Shown here: one piece after another, positions 28,072 through 38,259 of the stretch
How positions within the stretch are numbered: position 1 is the first letter of the stretch
Layout: each line of letters starts with the position of its first letter
Origin: JABMQB01 sp963678235
GTDB lineage: Bacteria; Bacteroidota; Bacteroidia; Bacteroidales; Prolixibacteraceae
Direction: 5' to 3'
NCBI GenBank assembly: GCA_963678235.1
Contig: OY782766.1
Span: 1,550,001-1,614,000, forward strand
DNA length: 64,000 nt
The notes under the pieces: generated by a model
The model's input: only the letters and a program-made list of their open reading frames with translations
Told to the model about the DNA's origin: nothing
Database searches by the model: none
Program-made: the position numbers and the translations under genes

Positions 28072-29580
28072 CTAAGGATTGTTTTCTTCAATATCCGGAT
28101 TGTTATCCGTCTCACTAATCGGCAACTGATACGTAAATTTCCAGTCTTCGGCAGGAACAACCAATTTCCCTGCGTCAGGATGGTTACTACCTGCATAATC
28201 CCTGTTAATACCAAGTTTCAATCGTTTAACATCAAATAAAGCTATTCCCAATTCTCCCCATAGCTCAATCCTTCTTTGCATACGAATTTCCGCCAACAAA
28301 TCAGAAGGAGCAACAAAATTAGGATCACGGGTCTGGATTAGTTCATTCAGCAGGCTGGCTGCTTGCGAAGTTTGACCTTGTTCAGCTAACGCTTCTGCCT
28401 CAATTAAATACATTTCGGCAGCCCTCATATAAACTAAATCTTGCGTATTATCTGCACCATCATCGCTTGCCCCAAACTTACCATTTACATAAGCAGGAAG
28501 TGGAGTACCATTATATCCCCCATTCGGGAATGTTGATCCATCAGGTGATTGATATGCACTTTTACGAATATCAGTACTACTCATATGATCGTACAACCTT
28601 TTATCAATAGCCTTAAGCATTCCTGTTAAAGCTGCATATCCATAGCTCATACTTGACATAAACGATGGGAAATTAACAATTCCTGATTTAACAATGTCAA
28701 GTTCCCCAGTAACAGGTGTTCCAAACATCCATTCAGGATTACTAATATATTTAAAACCATCAAGATATTGTTCCCCAGGCATTGGGGCATATCCTTGGCG
28801 CGCTGCATTTGCGGCACTTGCTGCCAAGCTCCATTCTTCCATAGAAAGATAAACACGTGCCAAGAAACCATTCGCAACGCTTTTGTTGATAAATCCTTTT
28901 CCTGGCCTATTGAATCCATCTAACAAAGTTACAGCTTCTTTCAGGTCATCAACCATTTGTGTATAAATCTCAGTCATTGTAGCCCTGGGATAACCATTCT
29001 CACTAGCAACTTCAGTAACTAGAGGAACTGCGGGATCATTTTCGTGCCCAACGTAAGTTTTTTGATATACTTGCACCAAATAATGATAACTATAAGCCCT
29101 GGTAGCTAATGCTTGCCCCCTATATGCTTTTAGTTGGGCATCATCAACATCTTCTGGAACCTGGACAATAATATCATTGGCCATTTTAATATTCCTGTAA
29201 AAGAACTTCCAAATGTAATCAGGGTGACGATAATTATCATTTCTACTATCCAAAAGATAATCATACCAATACCAACCATAGGATCCAGATGTTTGAACCA
29301 CATCTTCTCCCATCATATCACAAATATGTAAAATACTGTTTATACCATAGTCATCATGCTGTCCAGTATTCAAAAAATTATATGCTGAGAGATGAGCATA
29401 CATACCAGCAAGCATAGGTTCTAAAATTAAAGCAAGTGCTTCAGGATCTGAATTTGCCAATTCAGTTATCTGAGATTGAGATACAGTAGATGATGGTTCT
29501 GTATCAAGAGCATCTTCACATGAAGTAAATACCAGTGAGGCAATACTTAATATAAGTAAAAATTTATAGAATCTTTTCAT
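28072..29580 (-). CDS. SusD/RagB-like nutrient-binding lipoprotein
   Basis: This 502-aa protein has a lipoprotein signal (LASLVFTSC) and the SusD fold: an early NDPEALALILEPMLAGMYAHLS, TPR-like helices (AYRGQALATRAYSYHYLVQVY), and the C-terminal MRAAEMYLIEAEALAEQG and LWGELGIALFDVKRL signature. It caps the SusC channel at the outer membrane and binds the substrate. Twenty nt separate it from susC. No carbohydrate-active enzyme accompanies it, so the ligand is not evident. Confidence 0.9.
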   Translation of the reverse strand: MKRFYKFLLILSIASLVFTSCEDALDTEPSSTVSQSQITELANSDPEALALILEPMLAGMYAHLSAYNFLNTGQHDDYGINSILHICDMMGEDVVQTSGSYGWYWYDYLLDSRNDNYRHPDYIWKFFYRNIKMANDIIVQVPEDVDDAQLKAYRGQALATRAYSYHYLVQVYQKTYVGHENDPAVPLVTEVASENGYPRATMTEIYTQMVDDLKEAVTLLDGFNRPGKGFINKSVANGFLARVYLSMEEWSLAASAANAARQGYAPMPGEQYLDGFKYISNPEWMFGTPVTGELDIVKSGIVNFPSFMSSMSYGYAALTGMLKAIDKRLYDHMSSTDIRKSAYQSPDGSTFPNGGYNGTPLPAYVNGKFGASDDGADNTQDLVYMRAAEMYLIEAEALAEQGQTSQAASLLNELIQTRDPNFVAPSDLLAEIRMQRRIELWGELGIALFDVKRLKLGINRDYAGSNHPDAGKLVVPAEDWKFTYQLPISETDNNPDIEENNP

Positions 29581-29600
29581 AACGAAATCTGTTTTAATAA

Positions 29601-32600
29601 TTAAAATGTAAGATTCAATCCGACTGATATAGTCTTAATTGGGGAATAGTTCATATTTCCACCACCAATTACACCATCAAAATACTGTCTGGGATCGAGA
29701 CCTTGTCGTTTTGAAATTAATAAAAGATTATCTCCAGCTACATAAAACCTTAGACTTTCAATTCCAACTTCTTTAGTTAAACGCTGAGGTAATGTGTACC
29801 CCAATACAACGTTTTTAATAGCAAAATAATCTGACTCAATAAGGAAACGGTCACTTGTACCATTGGTATTTAGATACCCATCAACTCGTGGAACATCGGT
29901 ATCAGTATTTTGTGGAGTCCATCTTTTATGAATGTCTTTATGCCAGTTTGTACCAACATCATTTGACCCTGCAGCATGCATAAAGGTTGCATAAATACCA
30001 TCATAAGTCCAACCTCCTATTTGATAAGCTGTTTGCACTGTTAAGTCAATTCCTTTAAAATCAAAGTACAGAGCTGCACCACCAAAAAGATCAGGAACCG
30101 CACTTTTGTTTATAATATAACGTGTTGCTTGTGTATAATCTGCAGTAGTTTCAGTTCCTGTTACATTTCCATTGTCATCCACTACATCCATGTCCCATAA
30201 AGCTTGACCATTGGTTTTATCTACGCCTGCATATCTTCTCATAAAGAAATCATACGGAGAACCTCCTTCAACCCATTTTTGGGTTCCACGAATCAAACCA
30301 TCTTCTTTATAAATATCTGGCAATTCTGTAATGGTCGTCTTTACGTGAGTTGCATTGAATGAAACAGAAAAATTCAAATCATTTTGTTTAACAATCTCAG
30401 CTTTAAGCTCTAATTCAACTCCGGCGTTATCTAATTCTCCCAGATTATACGGAATGGTTGAAATACCAGATGAAGGAGCTTGAGGCAACTTAAATAATAG
30501 GTCACTACTAGTTCTTTTAAAATAATCAATATTACCGGTAATCCTGTCCAGGAATCCAAAATCCAATCCAAGTGATAATGACTTATTACTCTCCCATTTT
30601 AGATCAGGATTTCCTTTAAAAGCAAATTTTAATCCAATTTCGCCATCATTATTAACCACATCGTATTGGTCTTCGTAGGCATAATAATAATATGTTCCTC
30701 CTAAATTATCATTACCAATACTTCCGTAGCTCGCACGAAGTTTTAACAAATCAACGAACGATACATCCTGAATAAAATCTTCATCACTAATAATCCATGA
30801 AGCACCAGCCGACCAAAACGTTCCCCATCTATTATCCGGATGGAAGCGTGAAGAACCATCGTAACGGGCACTGGCATCTAAAAAGTATTTTTCCTTGAAG
30901 CCATAGTTTAAGTGACCAAAATAACTTTCCAAAGAATAATCGTAGCCATAAGATCCTACATTACTAGTAACAACAGCCCAATCCATCTCGGTAATTTCAG
31001 GGAATAAGAAGTTTTGTTTCGTTCCGTAATTCCTTGAATATGTCCATTTATACAATTCGTGACCAACTTTTGCAGTTAATTTATGGTCCGAATTTATTGT
31101 TTTGTCGTAAGTTAAAATTTGGTTGGAATTAATGCTTCTTTGGATTGTACTATTTTTATAAATAGAACCTCCCACTTCGGCAAATTGCCCAATTTGGTTA
31201 TTATCAACACTCAATCGGTTTTCTTGAATATTGTCAACACCAAGATTCAAAATAAGCTTTAACTCATTCGTAAAACTCACTTCTGCGTTAGCACTAATAT
31301 TCACCCTGTCAAGTGCAGTTTCTTCAATATTTAGTTTTTGTGTTCCTGCAGGATTGGCAAGGGTCATAACGGGCCTTTTCATATCGTCCCTGGTACCAAA
31401 ATCGTATTGTTTATTTCCTTTATTATCCAAAGCCAAACTACCATCAAGATTATGTTGGTATAGAGGATAAATTGGAGCAACAACTGCAGCAACGTAAAAA
31501 ATATTGGCTGAACTTGAACCACCTGAAGTTGGATTTTCAGTAGATGTATGAATGTATGAAATATTACTACCTATCTTAAGCCAATCGGTAATATCCTGAT
31601 TTAGCTTAAGCCTGGAAGTGTACCTTTCAAAACCACTATTTGGTGTATAACCTGTATCATCAAGGTAGTTAAAAGAAAGGAAATAATTTGTTCCTGAAGT
31701 GTTTCCACTAATAGAAACAGAATGTTCCTGGCGCAAACCATCTTCATAAATTTCGTCGGCCCAATCTTCATGGTATAATAGATTCGCAGATGGGTTAAGT
31801 TTTCCTGTTAGCGGATCAATAAGCAAATTGTCGGCGACATCATAGTTATTATAACCAAGTCCCCATTCAACTGCTCCAGAACTAGGGTTTGTATATTTTA
31901 CCAAACGATCTGAAGCATATTTTCCTGCCTGAATCCAGGATAAAGGACTTTCGGCCAAATAATACCTATTGTTACGTAAAGATTCCCAATACATTTCGTA
32001 ATACGCCCCTGGATCATTCATTACGTCATAGTTCTTATATGCTTTTGTATTGACCCCGAACTTACTGTCAATTACAACTTTAGGTTTTGAACTGTTTCCT
32101 CTTTTGGTTGTAATTAAAATGACACCGTTTGCAGCTCGTGCACCATACAATGAAGTTGCAGAAGCATCTTTCAATACTGTCATTGACTCAATATCTGCCT
32201 GGCTAATGTTATTCACACTTCCTTCATACGGCATACCATCAACAACATAAAGAGGACTACTACTTGCAGATAATGACCCCATTCCACGAATACGGACCGA
32301 AGAACCACTACCTGGCTGTCCTGAACTTGTTGCAGTTTGAACACCTGCTACACTCCCTTCTAGTGCACGAGAAACATTTGATACTTGAATTTTTTGAAGT
32401 TCTTCTCCTTTAATGGCAGCTTGCGATCCAGTTAAAGACTTTTTAGTTTGTGTACCATAAGCAACAATAACAACTTCGTTAATTCCCACATTTGCTTGTC
32501 CTAAAACAACATCAATCTTGTCAGAAGTAATAGGAACTTCTTGGGCCTCCATACCCACAAAACTGATAACCAGCGTACTGGCATCATTTGGTACTTGCAA

Positions 32601-32786
32601 TTGGTATTGCCCATCAATATTAGTGGTTGTACCAATCGTTGTACCTTTTACAATTACGGACGCTCCAGGTATCGTACTTCCATCTTCCGAACTAGTAACT
32701 GTTCCTGAAATACTTTTTACCTGTGCATTCACAATATGTATTCCCACAAAGGCAATACACATAAGTAATAGCGCAAATTTTTTCAT
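29601..32786 (-). CDS. SusC/RagA-type TonB-dependent transporter
   Basis: This 1061-aa outer-membrane protein has a signal peptide ending VNAQ and then a carboxypeptidase-regulatory-like domain (SGTVTSSEDGSTIPGASVIVKGT) near 27-105. The TonB box area and plug domain follow (RGMGSLSASSSPLYVVDGMP, ATSLYGARAANGVI), then a 22-strand barrel ending KTISVGLNLTF. It imports a ligand delivered by the SusD partner, energised by TonB. It is the first gene of the three-gene operon. Confidence 0.93.
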   Translation of the reverse strand: MKKFALLLMCIAFVGIHIVNAQVKSISGTVTSSEDGSTIPGASVIVKGTTIGTTTNIDGQYQLQVPNDASTLVISFVGMEAQEVPITSDKIDVVLGQANVGINEVVIVAYGTQTKKSLTGSQAAIKGEELQKIQVSNVSRALEGSVAGVQTATSSGQPGSGSSVRIRGMGSLSASSSPLYVVDGMPYEGSVNNISQADIESMTVLKDASATSLYGARAANGVILITTKRGNSSKPKVVIDSKFGVNTKAYKNYDVMNDPGAYYEMYWESLRNNRYYLAESPLSWIQAGKYASDRLVKYTNPSSGAVEWGLGYNNYDVADNLLIDPLTGKLNPSANLLYHEDWADEIYEDGLRQEHSVSISGNTSGTNYFLSFNYLDDTGYTPNSGFERYTSRLKLNQDITDWLKIGSNISYIHTSTENPTSGGSSSANIFYVAAVVAPIYPLYQHNLDGSLALDNKGNKQYDFGTRDDMKRPVMTLANPAGTQKLNIEETALDRVNISANAEVSFTNELKLILNLGVDNIQENRLSVDNNQIGQFAEVGGSIYKNSTIQRSINSNQILTYDKTINSDHKLTAKVGHELYKWTYSRNYGTKQNFLFPEITEMDWAVVTSNVGSYGYDYSLESYFGHLNYGFKEKYFLDASARYDGSSRFHPDNRWGTFWSAGASWIISDEDFIQDVSFVDLLKLRASYGSIGNDNLGGTYYYYAYEDQYDVVNNDGEIGLKFAFKGNPDLKWESNKSLSLGLDFGFLDRITGNIDYFKRTSSDLLFKLPQAPSSGISTIPYNLGELDNAGVELELKAEIVKQNDLNFSVSFNATHVKTTITELPDIYKEDGLIRGTQKWVEGGSPYDFFMRRYAGVDKTNGQALWDMDVVDDNGNVTGTETTADYTQATRYIINKSAVPDLFGGAALYFDFKGIDLTVQTAYQIGGWTYDGIYATFMHAAGSNDVGTNWHKDIHKRWTPQNTDTDVPRVDGYLNTNGTSDRFLIESDYFAIKNVVLGYTLPQRLTKEVGIESLRFYVAGDNLLLISKRQGLDPRQYFDGVIGGGNMNYSPIKTISVGLNLTF

Positions 32787-33182
32787 AGATTAAAAAATTA
32801 AGATTTATAACTCACTTATTAACGCACATAGATTCATTCACAAACGCAAAGCAAAATAGGAATTTTTTTTCTCTTAAGTCGAAAATATGTAAAAAAATGT
32901 TAAAAATTGTAAGGTTACATTAAGATTAATAAGCGTTAATTACTGTTTATAAAGAAGATAACAAATAAAAACACCTATTTTTACGAAGCTAAATTTTAAC
33001 TTATTCGCGACAAATGTCACGTATAATTTATGACAAATGTCATTTTTTCAGGTTTCCAAGATCGCCTTTTGTGTTATAGAACAGTATTCCTTTTTTCAGA
33101 AATGATGTGAAAAATATAGTTAATTTTAATCGTAAAATCCTCATTGCAGTTAAAAAATGAAGACGTATTAATAATTTATTTT
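32787..33182. other. intergenic region between divergent susC and CPBP genes
   Basis: This 396-nt AT-rich gap must contain the promoters for the minus-strand SusCD operon and the plus-strand protease gene. I see no complete TTG-N19-TAnnTTTG promoter, no adjacent sigma/anti-sigma pair, no ORF and no strong hairpin. Confidence 0.5.
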
Positions 33183-34064
33183 ATGATCGACAAAGCAAAT
33201 AGAAATACTAAAAAAAGGACAATTTGGATTTCCACGCTACTGTTTATCCCAACCTGGCTACTTGTAACCGGAATATTTCAATTACTTGCATTACAAATTA
33301 ACCAATTGCTTTCAGATTCTAACATTGACCTATTGCCAGCAACAAATAGTTTGGCAATTTCAAGGCTCCTTTTTATACAAATCGCTATGCTTTTTAGTGG
33401 TGTTGGAACCACATTCTTGTTTTGGACTTTAGTACAAAAACGTAAATTTAAAGAAATTGGCTTAAAGCCTTCTTTGTCAAACATTAAAACTGGACTTTGG
33501 GGCTTCTTAACAGGAATAATCCTTATCGCATTAATAGTATTTGTTTTGCTAATAAGCGGAAATATAAATCTTAATTACTCTGGCATAGAATGGCAATATA
33601 TGTTGTCCTATCTTATTTTATTCCTGTTGGTGGCATTTAACGAAGAATTGGTATCACGGGGATTTTTGCTTGGAAACCTTTCGAGGATGACCAACAAATA
33701 TCTAGCTGTATTTATTGTAGCAATATTATTCTCCTTTGCCCATTTTTTTAATCCAAATATTAACCTAATGGGCAAGCTAAACATCTTTCTAGCTGGTATT
33801 TTATTAGGAGTACCATATATTTACACCAAATCGTTATGGTTCTCCATTGGATTGCATTTTAGTTGGAACTTTTTTCTTGGTCCTATAATTGGATCATATG
33901 TTAGCGGGAACGAAATTTACCACCCGGTATGCATGGTCAAGTATTCAGGAAACGAAATAATAACTGGTGGCAACTTTGGTTTTGAAGGATCAATAGTACT
34001 TACAATTACTGCAATCTTTCTTATAGTTGCTCTCGGTTTTTATTTTGAGCGTAAAAAAGAATGA
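33183..34064 (+). CDS. CPBP (Abi) family intramembrane metalloprotease
   Basis: The start at 33183 (MIDKANRNTKKRTI) gives 293 aa with about eight TM helices. The CPBP motifs are EELVSRGF (E154, E155, R159), FAHFFNPN (H187) and GLHFSWNF. Together they form the glutamate-type intramembrane protease site related to Rce1. Its role may be in membrane peptide processing or bacteriocin self-protection; nothing nearby decides this. Confidence 0.85.
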   Translation: MIDKANRNTKKRTIWISTLLFIPTWLLVTGIFQLLALQINQLLSDSNIDLLPATNSLAISRLLFIQIAMLFSGVGTTFLFWTLVQKRKFKEIGLKPSLSNIKTGLWGFLTGIILIALIVFVLLISGNINLNYSGIEWQYMLSYLILFLLVAFNEELVSRGFLLGNLSRMTNKYLAVFIVAILFSFAHFFNPNINLMGKLNIFLAGILLGVPYIYTKSLWFSIGLHFSWNFFLGPIIGSYVSGNEIYHPVCMVKYSGNEIITGGNFGFEGSIVLTITAIFLIVALGFYFERKKE

Positions 34065-34073
34065 TTCCAGATA

Positions 34074-35729
34074 CTAATTATTGATTAATTCTTTTGCGGC
34101 ATGCAATGCTGATTCTGAAGGGTTCTCGCCACTCAATAAGGATGCAATTTCAACCACCCTCTCATCTTCATTTAGCCTTCGAATAGAAGTAAAAGTTCCG
34201 GAACTCCGTTCTTCTTTATACACCACAAAGTGGGCATCTCCTTTTCCGGCAATCTGTGGCAAATGTGTTATATTAATTAGTTGAGTATGTTTGGAGAATT
34301 CCTTCAATATATTCCCCATTTTTAGGGCAATTTCACCTGATATCCCCGAATCTATTTCATCGAAAATAATGGTTGGCAACTCATTTTTTGTCGCAATAAT
34401 TGTTTTTAACGCAAGCATAAGCCTTGAAGTTTCTCCACCTGAAGCGACTTTTGAAATTTCGTCCATTTCACCACCCCGGTTTGCCGAAAATAGAAAGCTT
34501 ATCTCATCTTTTCCTGTTGGTGTGAAATCGGTTTTTTCGCTCAATTCAATTTGAAACCTTGCATGTGGCATTCCCAATTGTTGCAGGGTATCTTTTACAT
34601 CCTTATTGATTTTTTGAAACGAATCTTGCCTTTTTTTTGTTAATTTTTGCGCAGCATTATGCAACTGTTCATTAAGTTGGGTTTGTCTTTTTTCAAGTTT
34701 TGATATTTCATCATCGTATTCGGCAATATTTCCGATCTGCTTTTCAAAATTATTCTTTAAATCAATAAGTTTTTTGATGGATGAAACATGGTGTTTTTGT
34801 TGCAAACTATATAACAAATCAAGCCGGTCCTTAATAAATTCTAATTGTTGCGGATTAACATCTGTATTTTCCGAAATACGCTCCACATCCTCCGAGATAT
34901 CTTTTAATTCGAGGTATGAACTCTCAAGGCGCTCAGCCAAAGCTTCTGCATCTTTCAGATATATTCCTGCTTTTGTAAGTAACCCAACACCGCTTTTCAA
35001 TTCTGACAGCAATGAACGTTCATTGCCTTCCAATATATTTTGCAGGTTTGAAAATATACTTTTTATTTCTTCCGCATGTGATAGAAATTCCTGTTCCTCT
35101 TCCAATTGCTCCTGTTCCCCATCAACAAGTTTAGATTCTTCCAACTGGTTCCATTGAAATTCGAGATAGTCCAATTCCGACTTTTCCTTCCCTGCCTTTT
35201 CTTTAAGTTGACCTAATTTAGTTTTGAGGTTGTTAAATTCGACAAAAACATCACTGTAGCTTTTCAATTCTTTTTCCACACCAGCAACAATATCGACAAG
35301 CCTGAGTTGAAAAATCTGGTTGCCCAAATCAAGGCTCTGGTGTTGGGAATGAATATCGATTAACCTTGAAGCCATTTGCTGCATGACTGTCAGGTTAACC
35401 GGGGTATCGTTAATAAAAGCCCTGGATTTCCCACTGGGTGTTATTTCCCTTCTGAAAATTGAAACGTGTTCATAATCGAGGTCAAACTTCTCAAAAGAAT
35501 CAGCTAAACCATAACTTTCCACATTAAAAATGCCTTCCACAACACACTTCTGGTTTTTATCGCGCAACGAACTTAAATCTGCCCTTTTCCCAAGTATTAA
35601 TCCAAGGGCGCCCAAAATGATTGATTTCCCTGCTCCGGTCTCACCAGTTATGATATTAAATGCACCATCAAAATCAACCTTTAACGTATCAATTAAGGCA
35701 TAATTTTTAATGGTTAAGGATGTCAGCAT
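34074..35729 (-). CDS. recN: DNA repair protein RecN
   Basis: This 551-aa SMC-like ATPase has the N-terminal Walker A GETGAGKSI (about 30-37), long central coiled coils, and C-terminal SGGETSRLMLALK followed by Walker B TIIFDEIDSGISGE. It loads at double-strand breaks and aids recombination. Length and architecture are normal for RecN. It is the last gene of the bamD-rpoZ-coaBC-porD-recN operon, 11 nt after porD. Confidence 0.93.
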   Translation of the reverse strand: MLTSLTIKNYALIDTLKVDFDGAFNIITGETGAGKSIILGALGLILGKRADLSSLRDKNQKCVVEGIFNVESYGLADSFEKFDLDYEHVSIFRREITPSGKSRAFINDTPVNLTVMQQMASRLIDIHSQHQSLDLGNQIFQLRLVDIVAGVEKELKSYSDVFVEFNNLKTKLGQLKEKAGKEKSELDYLEFQWNQLEESKLVDGEQEQLEEEQEFLSHAEEIKSIFSNLQNILEGNERSLLSELKSGVGLLTKAGIYLKDAEALAERLESSYLELKDISEDVERISENTDVNPQQLEFIKDRLDLLYSLQQKHHVSSIKKLIDLKNNFEKQIGNIAEYDDEISKLEKRQTQLNEQLHNAAQKLTKKRQDSFQKINKDVKDTLQQLGMPHARFQIELSEKTDFTPTGKDEISFLFSANRGGEMDEISKVASGGETSRLMLALKTIIATKNELPTIIFDEIDSGISGEIALKMGNILKEFSKHTQLINITHLPQIAGKGDAHFVVYKEERSSGTFTSIRRLNEDERVVEIASLLSGENPSESALHAAKELINN

Positions 35730-35740
35730 TTCGTTCTTTT

Positions 35741-36649
35741 TTAGAAACTTTCCGATTTGGTAATTTTATCGTACTTAGAACCATTGGAAGGGTCAATTTC
35801 ATTCAGGATTGTAACAACCCTGTTTCTTTCATCCGGAAATGATTTGGAAAAGACATTAACCAATTCATCTGATTTGGCATCAAAGAATATCTGAAGAATA
35901 TATAAAGATGGCCTACGCCTAAATACCTTTTGCAGCGCCCTTAACGATTCTGCAATTTGCGCCCTTCCTTCTTCCGGTTTATCAGCCATCAAATCCATAC
36001 CTTGTCGATGATAATTGTAGATACATTCGCGATAACTGGCATACGATTTATTTAAAATATTTTCGGTCAGCCAGTACCTGTTCCTTTCGCTTTCAAATGA
36101 TTTCCAGCCAGTTTCAACTGCATTCTGCGAATTATTCACAATATTTTGTGCCTTAGCAAAAAACTCTGTACCTCCTTCCGGGGAAAACGAATCGTATTCG
36201 AAACCTAGAATGATATAGGCATAATAAGCCAGAATATTGGTCAGGTTATCACGGTTTGACGTTTCATTAAAAATAAGCGGTTGAAATTCAACATATTTAC
36301 ATCGAAAATCATTATCCTTAATGTTTAACAATACCGTTTCATAAGTTGAATTAAAGGTTGGGCGTTTTACCTGAACCTGAATGCTCCCTTCAAACTCATC
36401 CGAGGAAATTTGTTTGTCCAAACGAATAAAAAAATTGCATTCAATCCTTTCGTTCATTGAATAAACATGGTTAGTCCATTTCCGATTATTCATAAAGTTA
36501 TTGATATCCTGCTGCATTGTGCGAAATAAATTCCGGTTTGCCCCTTTTATTTGTTGTGATTGAACACTGACCCTGCACCTGAATTCCTGGGCATAAGAAA
36601 CCGGTAAAACGAAAATGATAATTAATATGATTAAAGCAATTCTTTTCAT
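35741..36649 (-). CDS. PorD-type / DUF4835 protein
   Basis: The start at 36649 (MKRIALIILIIIFVLPVSYAQ) gives 302 aa with a Sec signal; the six-residue upstream extension is unneeded. The mature start EFRCRVSVQSQQIKG and the later YAYIILGFEYDSFSPEGG are hallmarks of the Bacteroidota DUF4835 family. This family is commonly annotated as type IX secretion protein PorD. It sits between coaBC and recN, a conserved Bacteroidota order. Role in T9SS is from family knowledge. Confidence 0.8.
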   Translation of the reverse strand: MKRIALIILIIIFVLPVSYAQEFRCRVSVQSQQIKGANRNLFRTMQQDINNFMNNRKWTNHVYSMNERIECNFFIRLDKQISSDEFEGSIQVQVKRPTFNSTYETVLLNIKDNDFRCKYVEFQPLIFNETSNRDNLTNILAYYAYIILGFEYDSFSPEGGTEFFAKAQNIVNNSQNAVETGWKSFESERNRYWLTENILNKSYASYRECIYNYHRQGMDLMADKPEEGRAQIAESLRALQKVFRRRPSLYILQIFFDAKSDELVNVFSKSFPDERNRVVTILNEIDPSNGSKYDKITKSESF

Positions 36650-36675
36650 ACGGCAATTTCTAGTCAATAAAAATA

Positions 36676-37902
36676 CTATTTTTTTGATACAGATTCTGGT
36701 TCATCCAACATTGATATTAGTTTTTCTACAATATCATTGGCAACCTTTTTCTTAGATTTTAACTCAAAAACATTAGTATTATTGTCCTTATCAACTATGG
36801 TAATTTTATTTGTATCAACCCCAAAACCTGCACCCTCATCATTTAAGGAATTTAAAATAATAAAATCAAGGTTTTTCGATTTTAGTTTTTTATTGGCATT
36901 GTCCAATTCATTATTGGTTTCTAAAGCAAAACCAACCAACACCTGCTTTGACCGCTTAATTTTGCCAAGGCTTGCAGCAATATCATTTGTAGCGGTTAAT
37001 TCTAAGTTCCATTCGTTAGAAACCCGCTTCACCTTACTTTTTTCCTTTGATTTAGGGGTATAATCCGCTACAGCCGCTGACATGATAGCACCGTCACATT
37101 TGGGGAATAATTCCATGCATGCATCATACATTTCTGATGCACTTTCAACTTTGGTCAATTCGATATTTGAATGATAGGTTTTAATGCCAACGGGACCGGA
37201 AATTAATTTAACTTGTGCCCCATGGTTTGCCAAAGACTCGGCAATTGCATAACCCATTTTTCCGCTAGAGTAATTACCGATAAAACGAACCGGATCAATT
37301 TTCTCGAAAGTAGGGCCAGCAGTAACCAGAAATATTTTATTTAGGAGTTTTTTTTTTGACTGCAGATATTCTGTAACCATATCCACAATTTTTTCCGGCT
37401 CTTCCATTCTCCCCTTTCCTTCCAAACCGCTTGCGAGTTCACCGGTTCCGGGTTCAATTATAAGGTTGCCATACGATTTTAGTATCTCAAGGTTCCTACT
37501 TGTCGATGGGTGCAAAAACATGTCCAAGTCCATCGCCGGGGCAATAAATACCGGGCATTTCGCCGACAGGTAAGTGGTAATAAGCATATTATCGGCAATG
37601 CCATTTGCCATTTTACCAATACTGGCTGCAGTAGCTGGTGCAACCAACATCAGATCTGCCCACAAACCAAGGTCAACGTGGCTATTCCAGGTTCCATCAT
37701 TGGCACCGAAAAACTCACTGATTACAGGTTTTTGGGATAATGCAGATAAGGTTACGGGTGTTATGAATTCTTTACCTGAAGGAGTAATTACCACTTGAAC
37801 CTGGGCACCTTCTTTCACCAATAACCTTAAAAGCATAGCCGCCTTGTAGGCAGCTATGCTTCCGGTAATTCCTAATATTATATTTTTATCTTTAAGCCTC
37901 AT
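36676..37902 (-). CDS. coaBC: phosphopantothenoylcysteine decarboxylase / synthase
   Basis: This 408-aa bifunctional flavoprotein makes 4'-phosphopantetheine for coenzyme A. The N-terminal CoaC half has GITGSIAAYKAA, the active-site His in WNSHVDLG and the APAMDLDMF substrate clamp. The CoaB half starts near 190 with VTAGPTFEKIDPVRFIGNYSSGKMG. Both halves are complete. It follows rpoZ by 14 nt. Confidence 0.93.
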   Translation of the reverse strand: MRLKDKNIILGITGSIAAYKAAMLLRLLVKEGAQVQVVITPSGKEFITPVTLSALSQKPVISEFFGANDGTWNSHVDLGLWADLMLVAPATAASIGKMANGIADNMLITTYLSAKCPVFIAPAMDLDMFLHPSTSRNLEILKSYGNLIIEPGTGELASGLEGKGRMEEPEKIVDMVTEYLQSKKKLLNKIFLVTAGPTFEKIDPVRFIGNYSSGKMGYAIAESLANHGAQVKLISGPVGIKTYHSNIELTKVESASEMYDACMELFPKCDGAIMSAAVADYTPKSKEKSKVKRVSNEWNLELTATNDIAASLGKIKRSKQVLVGFALETNNELDNANKKLKSKNLDFIILNSLNDEGAGFGVDTNKITIVDKDNNTNVFELKSKKKVANDIVEKLISMLDEPESVSKK

Positions 37903-37916
37903 TCGCAGGCCTAATT

Positions 37917-38252
37917 TTATCTTCCTTTTTTACTTTCCCTGGAAGGATTTCTGTGGTAAATTTGATTCTCCATAAGTTCCTGATAGGCAATCAATGTAGG
38001 TTTTGGCAACCTTTCATAAAACTTTGAGATTTCAATTTGCTCCCTGTTTTCAAATATTTCTTCTAAATTATCGGTATATGAAGCAAATTCCTGTAGTTTC
38101 TGGTTCAGTTCTTCTTTCAGTTCAGAAGCAATTTGGTTGGCCCTTTTAGCCAGGGTCATAACTGTTTCATAAACATTACCTGTTTCCTCTGACAATAATT
38201 GCAAATCGCGAGGAATCGTGGTAGTAGATGCTTTCGTCTTTTTATAATCCAT
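37917..38252 (-). CDS. rpoZ: RNA polymerase omega subunit
   Basis: This 111-aa protein has the Bacteroidota omega pattern: IPRDLQLLSEETGNVYETVMTLAKRANQIA, then an acidic ENREQIEISKFYERLPKP segment. It assists assembly of RNA polymerase around beta-prime. It sits between bamD (7 nt) and coaBC (14 nt), an arrangement usual in this phylum. Confidence 0.88.
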   Translation of the reverse strand: MDYKKTKASTTTIPRDLQLLSEETGNVYETVMTLAKRANQIASELKEELNQKLQEFASYTDNLEEIFENREQIEISKFYERLPKPTLIAYQELMENQIYHRNPSRESKKGR

Positions 38253-38259
38253 TATCTAA

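Noticed and set aside
32787..33182. Riboswitch or anti-sigma/sigma control of the SusCD operon
   Set aside because: No sigma/anti-sigma pair is adjacent and no recognisable riboswitch fold is visible in the gap.
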